From JAZMZS01 sp045120955 (GTDB lineage Bacteria > Bacillota > Clostridia > Oscillospirales > CAG-272), in NCBI GenBank assembly GCA_045120955.1, contig JBGVFH010000059.1, forward strand, positions 1 to 5,567: DNA of 5,567 bases, given 5' to 3'. The translations under genes were made by a program, and so were the position numbers. Every line of letters starts with the position of its first letter. Position 1 is the stretch's first letter. Positions 1 through 5,567 of this stretch are shown here, one piece after another. The notes beneath the pieces are model-generated. The model worked only from the letters and a program-made list of their open reading frames with translations, was not told the DNA's origin and searched no databases.

Positions 1-780
1 GCTATTGCAAACGGAAAAGTTGCCATTGACGGTGCTGCCGATATTTCCGCAGTAAGCACCGCGCTTGCTAATGCGAAAGCGGCAATTGATGAGATCAAGA
101 CGGATGCTGAGCTTACTGCCGAGGAGCTGGCAGTAGCAAAAGCTGAAGCCAAGTCTGCTCTTGATGTATACGTGGATTTGGATGACTACCGTGCAGAGCA
201 GCAGAGTGCTATAACAACGGCAATCGCAAACGGGAAGATCTCCATTGATGCGGCCATCACAAAAGCAGGCGTAACCTCTGCGCTTGATAGTGCCAAGCTC
301 GCGATTGATGCGATTAAAACCGATAGTGAAATGACCGCCGATGAGCTTGCAAACGCAAAGCAAACGGCAAAGAACGCCTTGTCTGCTTACGTAAATGCAG
401 AGAATTACCGCGAAGCACAGAAAACGGAGCTTTCTTCTGCAATCACGAACGGCAACAATGCCATTGATTCCGCAAGTGATATTGCTTCGGTAAATACTGC
501 TCTTACCAATGCAAAAGCAGTTATTGATACGATCAAAACCAATGCACAGCTTACCGCCGAGGAATTGATAGTAGCAAAGACGGCGGCAAAAACCACGCTT
601 GAGTCTTATAAAAACTCGGCTGATTACCGTGATGCGCAAAAGGCGGAACTCCAAAGTGCTATCGCAAACGGAAAAGCAGCCATTGATGCCGCAACCAATA
701 TATCGGGCGTTGAAAGTGCGCTCGCAACTGCGAAGGCAACGATCGATGCGATTGAAACCGATGCCGAGATCACGGCAAAA
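1..780 (+). repeat. Tandem 219-bp (73-residue) protein repeats, about 3.6 copies
   Basis: Units begin at 1, 220, 439 and 658, each at an AI(A/T)NG motif, with a period of exactly 219 bases. Each complete unit reads roughly AI.NGK.AID, then a SALA.AKA.IDAIKTDA helix, then a LTAEEL.VAK helix, and ends with DYR.AQ..EL. The fourth unit stops after about 41 residues, in the loop before the LTAEEL helix, where the Ig-like domain begins. The units differ at many synonymous positions, so they are old and kept at protein level rather than freshly duplicated DNA. The array probably continues upstream of the window. Similar Ala/Lys-rich helical repeats are familiar as stalks in surface proteins of gut Clostridia. 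Confidence 0.93.
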
Positions 781-1755
781 GAACCTACCATCACCACCTC
801 GTTTGCAAACGGTCAGGTATTTACAAATACAAGAGCCACTCTCGACGTAGTTGCTAAAGATGCAAGCGGAAAGAAGCTTGCCTATTCTAAAGTGACTGTA
901 ACCGTAAATGGCGAAGCAGCAACGGTAAATTGGGACGACACCGAAAAGACAAGCTATAATTTCGTATTCGTATCCGGCGAAAACACGATCGTCATTACAG
1001 CAACGGACGGTGCGTATACCAAGACTGCAACTTATACCGTTACGTGTAATCTGCAAAAAGCAACAACGGTAACCGTCTCCATTGAAGCCTTCTCAATCGG
1101 ACTTGGCTATATTGTTGCCCCCTTCGATTTTGAACTCAATGAAGCAAATCTTTCCGATATGGCAGATACGTACGGTTATAACAGTGCAGATGAATTCAAA
1201 GAAAAAATTTCTATGGCTTACGTACTTGACTACGTTTTAAAAACCAACGGTCTTGAAATGGATTACCAAGGATCTCTTGAAAGCACCTATAACGGATTTT
1301 ACATGAGTTCCATGTCGGGTATAGCAGATACTACCGTTGCTGTTCCCGACGAGTTATACGCCAAGCTTGAAGAAAATGGATATTATCTCGACGAAGGCGT
1401 ATATGAAGAAGGTACTCTTGGCGAGTTTGGCGTGACTTGGGGATCGGGATGGATGTATACTGTAAACAACAGTTATCCCAACGTGCCGTTCTGCGATTAC
1501 GTTCCTCAAGACGGAGATGTTATGCGCGTTCAGTTTACATTGGCTTACGGTTCGGATATCGGATCTTCCATGGTTGGAGATTTGTGGTTTGACGCTGTTG
1601 ACAGAGATCCGCTAACCAAGCTGATTGCGAAAGCAACGGAAATCGGTGTTGATACCGAGGATGCAATTACCGTGGTTTCGACCTTCGGCATTACACAGGA
1701 CGAATTGGATGCGGCTTGCGTAGAGCTTCAAGCGGCAATCAATGCGGCACAGTAA
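1..1755 (+). CDS. Secreted repeat/Ig-like/DUF4430 surface protein (5' partial)
   Basis: The reading frame is open from the first base to the TAA at 1753-1755, so the true start lies upstream; the in-frame GTG at 172 falls inside a repeat and is not the start. Visible order: 73-residue Ala/Lys-rich helical repeats (1-780); a bacterial Ig-like beta domain (about 781-1047) with VTVNG and GENTIVITATDG strands; a DUF4430/transcobalamin C-terminal-like domain (about 1057-1563) with the hallmark SGWMYTVN (1444-1467) followed by a DGD turn; and a helical tail (about 1590-1752) ending TQDELDAACVELQAAI, which resembles the last part of a FIVAR module. The repeats probably form a stalk presenting the DUF4430 domain outside the cell, where it may bind a small ligand together with the toroid protein encoded next. 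No C-terminal membrane segment or LPXTG motif is present, so any anchor or signal peptide must be in the missing N-terminal part. The following gene starts 3 bases after the stop. Domain calls are by eye; the ligand is unknown. Confidence 0.93.
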   Translation, partial: AIANGKVAIDGAADISAVSTALANAKAAIDEIKTDAELTAEELAVAKAEAKSALDVYVDLDDYRAEQQSAITTAIANGKISIDAAITKAGVTSALDSAKLAIDAIKTDSEMTADELANAKQTAKNALSAYVNAENYREAQKTELSSAITNGNNAIDSASDIASVNTALTNAKAVIDTIKTNAQLTAEELIVAKTAAKTTLESYKNSADYRDAQKAELQSAIANGKAAIDAATNISGVESALATAKATIDAIETDAEITAKEPTITTSFANGQVFTNTRATLDVVAKDASGKKLAYSKVTVTVNGEAATVNWDDTEKTSYNFVFVSGENTIVITATDGAYTKTATYTVTCNLQKATTVTVSIEAFSIGLGYIVAPFDFELNEANLSDMADTYGYNSADEFKEKISMAYVLDYVLKTNGLEMDYQGSLESTYNGFYMSSMSGIADTTVAVPDELYAKLEENGYYLDEGVYEEGTLGEFGVTWGSGWMYTVNNSYPNVPFCDYVPQDGDVMRVQFTLAYGSDIGSSMVGDLWFDAVDRDPLTKLIAKATEIGVDTEDAITVVSTFGITQDELDAACVELQAAINAAQ

Positions 1756-1758
1756 AAC

Positions 1759-3642
1759 ATGAAACAAAAAACGATTCGCACATTATGTGCAATTATCCTT
1801 TGCATTACTACGCTTTTAGGGGCGCAAATCGTCGCCCCTTTCAGCGCGTATGCAGCGGAACAGTCAACGGTTTATAGTATAGCTACCGATATCATCAATT
1901 GGAAAAAATCCACGGTTGGATCGAATGCGGACGGATACCTTATGAACGACGGCTTTTTGTCTCTCGCAGGTACAACGCCCGGAGATTGGTATCCTATCGG
2001 ACTTGGGCGGCTTGGCATTACAGACAATCAGACCGGCTATCTCGCAGTCATAAATGAAACCGTGCAAAAACGTTATCAGACGGCAGAAAAGCTTGATCGA
2101 ACAAAGTCGACGGAATGGCACCGCATCGCTTTAGCCGTATTGGCTTCTGGTGGCGATCCACGGCATATGGGTGTTAATGGAGAAATTGACCTTATTGCCG
2201 ACGGTACGTATAATCGAGGGCTTACGGTATCTCCCGGTCAACAAGGAATCAACGGTTGGATATGGGGGCTTATCGCGCTTGACAGTAAGCGCTATGAAGT
2301 CCCCTCGGATGCAGTAAATACTCGTGAAGATTTCATAGTAGAGATTTTGCGTACACAACGCACAGACGGTGGATTTGCTCTCACGGGTGAGGTTAGCGAC
2401 GTTGATATTACTGCTATGGCGATACAGGCGTTAGCACCTTATTACAACTCGGAAACGGTATATTTCTATACGTCTTCCGTCGTAAAAACATCAGAAGGTG
2501 CATATGCAGAGTGCAGTAAGACTGTTCGTGAAGTAATTGACGAGAGCGTTGCATGGCTTTCAAGCGTTCAATGTGCCAACGGTGACTTTGCAAGTTGGGG
2601 AATGCAGAATGTGGAAAGCACGGCTCAGGTTCTTGTGGCATTAAGTACGCTCGGGGTGGATGCCTTGCACGATTCCCGATTTATCAAAAACGGAAATACC
2701 GTACTTGACGGAATACTGAAATACCGACTCTCAAACGGTGGCTTTGTGCATTCGTTTACGTACGATCCCGATAATCCTACGTCGTTGCCGGATCAGGCAA
2801 ATACTATGGCGAGCGAGCAGGTCTTATATGCGCTGGTTTCGCTGTGGCGCTATCAAAACGGTATGCGCTCACTTTACGATATGAGAGATGAGTTTAGCAT
2901 AACCGAGCGATTGACGATCGATGCTTGTATTTCAACGATCAATTTGCTTGACGAGAATTCATCAAAAGAAGATATCGAAGCAGCAACATCGGCGTATTGC
3001 AAAATCCCCGCGCTTGATCGCTGTTATGTCAACAACTATGCAAAGCTTGCAACATTAGCCAAGGAATACGGCGTGGAGCTTCCTGAGAACACTCCTACGT
3101 ATAACGGAGGTGTCGGCAATGCCGAGCAACCGTTGCTCTACTTTTCCGAATCCAATAAGGCAAGTGCGGATGTTTTGCCTTCCGACGAGGAACTGACCAC
3201 CGAACACTTCGCTACCGTTACGACGCTTCGGTATATTCTTTCAAACTCCGAGGATTTTGAAGGAAAGCAAGCTTATATCATAAAACTTGACAAAGCGTAT
3301 AACCGTATTTTGGAGATTCAAGCCGAGATCGAGACTATAAAAGCCGAAATCAAAGAAAAGCTCTATCCTTTTGACAGCATCAGCTTGTCGGACAGAAAGA
3401 TGGTGCATGAGCTTTATGATAGATATATATCTCTTTCAGAATATGACAGAAGTCAATTTGAGCCGTCCGATATCGAAGGACTGCTTAAAAGTAAAACGCA
3501 GGTAGACAACCTGTATCTTGCCGTCCTGATCAGCGGCATATCCGTCACGGTCGCGGTGATCGTAACGGCGGTAGTAATCTACCGTATCAAAAAACGCAGA
3601 AAGGAACGGGCGATGAACGCTATGCCCGAAAGTGAGGAATGA
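1759..3642 (+). CDS. Exported, membrane-anchored alpha/alpha-toroid protein (prenyltransferase/squalene-oxidase repeat; transcobalamin N-domain-like)
   Basis: 627 residues. An N-terminal signal peptide has basic MKQK, a hydrophobic core, and a likely cleavage site near SAYAA (residues 29-33). Residues about 38-375 form an alpha/alpha toroid: INGWIWGLIALD (164-175), QRTDGGFAL (200-208), DVDITAMAIQAL (214-225), WLSSVQCANGDF (266-277), ESTAQVLVALSTLG (286-299), SNGGFVH (325-331) and QANTMASEQVLYALVSLWRY (346-365). The repeated GGF/GDF turns and Ala-rich helices are typical of this fold; I see no DxDD cyclase motif, so a binding role is likelier than terpene cyclisation. Residues about 505-540 are charged and probably coiled coil, 543-585 resemble a degenerate LS..DR..Y..LS surface module, and 586-608 form a membrane helix followed by KKRRKER, giving an outside-facing protein held at its C-terminus. 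No clear ribosome binding site precedes the ATG, 3 bases after the previous stop, so translation is probably coupled. Its stop overlaps the next start as ATGA. Partnership with the flanking DUF4430 proteins in binding a corrinoid-like ligand is inference. Confidence 0.93.
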   Translation: MKQKTIRTLCAIILCITTLLGAQIVAPFSAYAAEQSTVYSIATDIINWKKSTVGSNADGYLMNDGFLSLAGTTPGDWYPIGLGRLGITDNQTGYLAVINETVQKRYQTAEKLDRTKSTEWHRIALAVLASGGDPRHMGVNGEIDLIADGTYNRGLTVSPGQQGINGWIWGLIALDSKRYEVPSDAVNTREDFIVEILRTQRTDGGFALTGEVSDVDITAMAIQALAPYYNSETVYFYTSSVVKTSEGAYAECSKTVREVIDESVAWLSSVQCANGDFASWGMQNVESTAQVLVALSTLGVDALHDSRFIKNGNTVLDGILKYRLSNGGFVHSFTYDPDNPTSLPDQANTMASEQVLYALVSLWRYQNGMRSLYDMRDEFSITERLTIDACISTINLLDENSSKEDIEAATSAYCKIPALDRCYVNNYAKLATLAKEYGVELPENTPTYNGGVGNAEQPLLYFSESNKASADVLPSDEELTTEHFATVTTLRYILSNSEDFEGKQAYIIKLDKAYNRILEIQAEIETIKAEIKEKLYPFDSISLSDRKMVHELYDRYISLSEYDRSQFEPSDIEGLLKSKTQVDNLYLAVLISGISVTVAVIVTAVVIYRIKKRRKERAMNAMPESEE

Positions 3643-4184
3643 AAAAGGATCTGTTTGCCCTCGCAATCGTAGTGTTTATTCTGATATTCGTCTTCTCGGG
3701 GACGAAGATACAAACGGTTGACGAATATTATTTGACTCACATTGACGATATAACCGAGGATAGCGAAACGATCTACCTCACGATTCGTTGCGATACGATT
3801 CTTAACAATTGGGATGATCTCGATCCTGCCTTAAAGTACGAGAAATACGTTCCCGAAGATGGTGTTATCCTTGCGAGAACAGAATACGTTCTTCGCAAGG
3901 GTGATACCGTTTACGACGTTCTTGACAGAGCGATCAGGCACAATCAGATTCAGATGGAGTGTATCTATTCTCAAAATTACGGAAGCGTATACGTGCAAGG
4001 AATTAACCATTTGTATGAATTCAGCTGTGGAGAGCTTTCCGGATGGATGTATATGGTGAACGGTGAGTTCCCGAACTACGGTTGCTCAAAGTACGAGTTG
4101 AAGGATGGCGACGAGATCGTATGGTGCTATACCTGCGATCTTGGTCGTGACGTTGGATGTTATTGGGAGGGATTTCAAAAATGA
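3639..4184 (+). CDS. Membrane-anchored DUF4430 (transcobalamin C-terminal-like) protein
   Basis: 181 residues. Residues about 5-21 are one hydrophobic helix after MKKD, an uncleaved anchor or signal; there is no lipobox cysteine. The DUF4430 domain covers about 78-173: a GDTVYDVLDRAI helix (88-99), YVQGINHLYEF (118-128), SGWMYMVNGEFPNYGCSKY (134-152), KDGDEIVW (155-162) and TCDLGRDVG (165-173). SGWMY.VNG plus the DGD-aromatic strand is the family signature and is related to the beta domain of animal B12 carriers. Seven cysteines (51, 108, 130, 149, 163, 166, 174), including a CYTC pair, are many for such a short exported protein. The ATG overlaps the previous stop (ATGA, 3639-3642). The GAGG at 3634-3637 is only one base away, too close for normal use, so reinitiation after the toroid gene is likely. 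The gene ends by ATGA overlap with ecfT. Probable role: the small beta half of a ligand-capture pair close to the importer; the ligand is inferred, not shown. Confidence 0.93.
   Translation: MKKDLFALAIVVFILIFVFSGTKIQTVDEYYLTHIDDITEDSETIYLTIRCDTILNNWDDLDPALKYEKYVPEDGVILARTEYVLRKGDTVYDVLDRAIRHNQIQMECIYSQNYGSVYVQGINHLYEFSCGELSGWMYMVNGEFPNYGCSKYELKDGDEIVWCYTCDLGRDVGCYWEGFQK
3869..3900 (+). other. Imperfect inverted repeat inside the small DUF4430 gene
   Basis: CCTTGCGA (3869-3876) pairs with TCGCAAGG (3893-3900), and GAAC (3877-3880) with GTTC (3888-3891), leaving one bulged T and a 7-base loop. No T-run follows, so it is not an intrinsic terminator. It is a possible mRNA hairpin; a chance origin within coding sequence remains possible. 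Confidence 0.4.
4165..4171 (+). promoter_or_regulatory. Ribosome binding site of ecfT
   Basis: GGGAGGG lies 9 bases before the ATG at 4181. It sits inside the end of the DUF4430 gene and decides the ecfT start against the in-frame ATG at 4157, which has no such site. Confidence 0.8.
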
Positions 4185-5062
4185 GATATTTTGACAGACT
4201 TCACCCGATAACGGCATTCGTCTATTTTATGTTGCTTCTGCTTGTGGCAATGCTGACGATGAATCCCGTGATCATCACGATATGCTATCTTGCAAGTGTT
4301 GTCTTTTGCGGAATGTTGATTGGAATACGCAAGCTCCTATCAAGCCTTGCATATAACATTCCTATAATGCTGATGATAGCACTGACAAATCCAATGTTCG
4401 TGCATAAGGGAGAAACGATTCTGTTTTTCCTCAACGATAACCCTGTAACCAAGGAAGCCATCGTGTACGGCGCATTTGCATCTATGATGATCATGTCGGT
4501 ATTCTATCTGTGCCGATGCTACACGGAAATTATGACGAGCGATAAATTCATATATCTGTTCGGCAGAGTGATACCGAAGCTTTCTCTCGTGCTGTCGATG
4601 ATCCTTGCTTTTATTCCCAAGCTGAAAAGAAAGTACAAGGAAATAGACGAGGCGCAAAAGGCGCTCGGAATATATGCTACCGAGAGTTACGTGGATAAAA
4701 TTCGCAGTAAAATGCGTGTGCTTTCCATCCTGCTCACCAACAGTCTTGAAACCTCTGTGGATACCGCGGACAGTATGCGCGCGAGAGGTTATGGGCTTAA
4801 GGGGCGTACAAGCTATGCTATATATCGCTTCACCGTCGCTGATTTTGCCTATCTTATGTTCAGCATAATATTTGGCGTCGCCACGGTCGTACTCATTATG
4901 CTTGGAACATCCGAATTTTACTATTATCCCACTATATCGGTGATCAAAGGAACACCGACGGTCTATATTCTCTATTCGTCGCTTGTGCTTCTTGCAGGCT
5001 CATCAATCTTTATGGAGGTAAAAGAAAACTTCTTATGGCGTTACTTGAAATCAAAAATTTGA
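4181..5062 (+). CDS. ecfT: ECF transporter transmembrane coupling subunit EcfT (CbiQ family)
   Basis: 293 residues, a normal length for the family. It is the integral membrane scaffold of an energy-coupling factor transporter, passing ATPase motion to a substrate-binding S component. The start MRYFDRLHPITAF is typical, followed by hydrophobic helices at about 11-28, 29-47, 53-70 and 92-112, a cytoplasmic helical region (about 130-210), and C-terminal membrane helices at about 219-242 and 260-278. The two coupling motifs expected to dock in the ATPases are EAQKALG (157-163) and SMRARGYG (198-205). The second is a canonical Ala-Arg-Gly motif; the first has Leu in place of Arg. The start at 4181 is chosen over the in-frame ATG at 4157 because of the ribosome binding site and the ATGA overlap with the previous stop. 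The gene overlaps the ATPase gene by 28 bases. Family assignment is firm; the substrate cannot be read from EcfT. Confidence 0.95.
   Translation: MRYFDRLHPITAFVYFMLLLLVAMLTMNPVIITICYLASVVFCGMLIGIRKLLSSLAYNIPIMLMIALTNPMFVHKGETILFFLNDNPVTKEAIVYGAFASMMIMSVFYLCRCYTEIMTSDKFIYLFGRVIPKLSLVLSMILAFIPKLKRKYKEIDEAQKALGIYATESYVDKIRSKMRVLSILLTNSLETSVDTADSMRARGYGLKGRTSYAIYRFTVADFAYLMFSIIFGVATVVLIMLGTSEFYYYPTISVIKGTPTVYILYSSLVLLAGSSIFMEVKENFLWRYLKSKI
5014..5019 (+). promoter_or_regulatory. Probable ribosome binding site of the ECF ATPase gene
   Basis: GGAGGT lies inside ecfT, 15 bases before the ATG at 5035. That spacing is long, but no start codon in the ATPase frame lies closer, and the protein from 5035 begins at the usual family position. 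Confidence 0.6.
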
Positions 5063-5567
5063 GTTTTACATATAACGGCGCAAAAAATAAGGCGTTGTCC
5101 GATATCAACATTGAGATTGAGAGCGGAGATTTCGTTTTGCTTTGCGGAGAATCGGGATGCGGGAAAACGACTCTTTTGAAGCTCTTAAAAAAGCAGCTTC
5201 GCCCTGCCGGAAAGACAGAAGGTGTCATTACTTACGGCGGTGTGAATATAGACGAGCTGGATGAACGTGCATCGGTAACCGAAATCGGCTACGTTATGCA
5301 GAATCCAGACAATCAGACCGTGACCGATAAGGTGTGGCATGAGCTGGCATTCGGTCTTGAAAGTCTTGGTGAAAGTACGGACGTGATCAGGCGCAAGGTG
5401 GCGGAGATCTGCGGATTTTTCGGCATTGGCGAATGGTATCATAAAAAGACGAGCGAGCTGTCGGGCGGTCAAAAGCAGCTTCTCTCGCTCGCGTCGGTTA
5501 TGGTAATGAATCCGAGTGTACTTGTTCTTGACGAGCCGACCGCACAGCTCGATCCCATTGCCGCCTC
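5035..5567 (+). CDS. ecfA: ECF transporter ATP-binding subunit (3' partial)
   Basis: The first 177 codons are present and the frame runs off the window. It is the cytoplasmic ATPase that powers an ECF importer together with EcfT. Start MALLEIKNLSFTY is typical. Motifs in order: Walker A GESGCGKTT (38-46); Q-loop at Q89 within QNPDNQTVTDKVWHELAFG (89-107), the Q-helix pattern special to ECF ATPases; ABC signature LSGGQ (142-146); Walker B VLVLDE (162-167); D-loop QLD (171-173). The switch histidine lies beyond the window. All visible catalytic residues are intact. The gene overlaps ecfT by 28 bases, so the two are surely co-expressed. The LRPAGKTEG stretch and the Q-helix wording recall clostridial proteins in which two ATPase cassettes are fused in one chain of roughly 550 residues; whether this one is fused, or is followed by a second ecfA, cannot be seen. 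Confidence 0.95.
   Translation, partial: MALLEIKNLSFTYNGAKNKALSDINIEIESGDFVLLCGESGCGKTTLLKLLKKQLRPAGKTEGVITYGGVNIDELDERASVTEIGYVMQNPDNQTVTDKVWHELAFGLESLGESTDVIRRKVAEICGFFGIGEWYHKKTSELSGGQKQLLSLASVMVMNPSVLVLDEPTAQLDPIAA

Noticed and set aside
1..780. Tandem repeats as a CRISPR array or DNA satellite
   Set aside because: The period is an exact codon multiple, the reading frame is unbroken, and differences are largely synonymous; it is a protein repeat without spacers.
172..1755. GTG at 172 as the start of the first gene
   Set aside because: The frame is open back to base 1, the same 73-residue repeat continues upstream of 172, and no signal peptide follows the GTG.
1759..2900. Toroid protein as an active terpene or squalene cyclase
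   Set aside because: It is exported, has no visible DxDD motif, and its neighbours are ligand-binding and transport proteins rather than isoprenoid enzymes.
3421..3432. 12-base palindrome AGATATATATCT as an operator
   Set aside because: It is a simple AT alternation in the middle of the toroid gene, far from any promoter position.
4157..4180. Upstream in-frame ATG adding eight residues to EcfT
   Set aside because: It has no ribosome binding site; the ATG at 4181 has GGGAGGG at good spacing, an ATGA overlap with the previous stop, and the normal family N-terminus.
405..5472. Antisense and out-of-frame open frames of 60-105 codons, for example minus strand 4340-4657 and 5185-5472
   Set aside because: They lie wholly inside well-supported genes, show no recognisable protein features, and are shadows of the real frames.
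5450..5491. Inverted repeat CGAGCGAG / CTCGCTCG around the ABC signature
   Set aside because: It has a 26-base loop, lies across strongly constrained codons of the LSGGQ region, and no T-run follows; coincidence is likelier than a regulatory hairpin.

Overview
The window is one uninterrupted block of plus-strand coding sequence with no intergenic gap longer than 3 bases. It carries the end of a large repeat-rich surface protein gene, three complete genes, and the start of a fifth. Gene content suggests a Gram-positive, gut-type anaerobe of the Clostridia: exported proteins with alanine-rich stalk repeats, DUF4430 and alpha-toroid domains, a group II ECF transporter module, moderate GC, and GGAGG ribosome binding sites on the transporter genes. 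This is inferred from protein style only; there is no rRNA or other marker for a finer placement.

Layout. Positions 1-1755 hold the 3' part of a secreted protein: about 3.6 tandem repeats of exactly 73 residues, a bacterial Ig-like domain, a DUF4430 (transcobalamin C-terminal-like) domain, and a short helical tail. Positions 1759-3642 encode a 627-residue exported, membrane-anchored alpha/alpha-toroid protein (prenyltransferase/squalene-oxidase repeat fold, the same fold class as the N-terminal domain of animal transcobalamin and intrinsic factor). Positions 3639-4184 encode a 181-residue N-terminally anchored DUF4430 protein. Positions 4181-5062 encode EcfT, the membrane coupling subunit of an ECF transporter. 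From 5035 to the window end runs the first 177 codons of an ECF ATPase.

How they may work together (inference). Animal B12 carriers bind cobalamin between an alpha-toroid domain and a beta domain related to DUF4430. Here the two kinds of domain sit on separate, surface-tethered polypeptides, in one apparent operon with a transporter type used for vitamins and cobalt. The simplest reading is a split, transcobalamin-like capture device that hands a corrinoid, or another small cofactor, to an ECF importer. No substrate-binding S component and no riboswitch lies inside the window, so the ligand is unproven. Genes 1-2 are 3 bases apart and all later junctions overlap (4, 4 and 28 bases), which points to co-transcription and translational coupling. 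Promoter and leader lie upstream, and any terminator downstream, of what can be seen.
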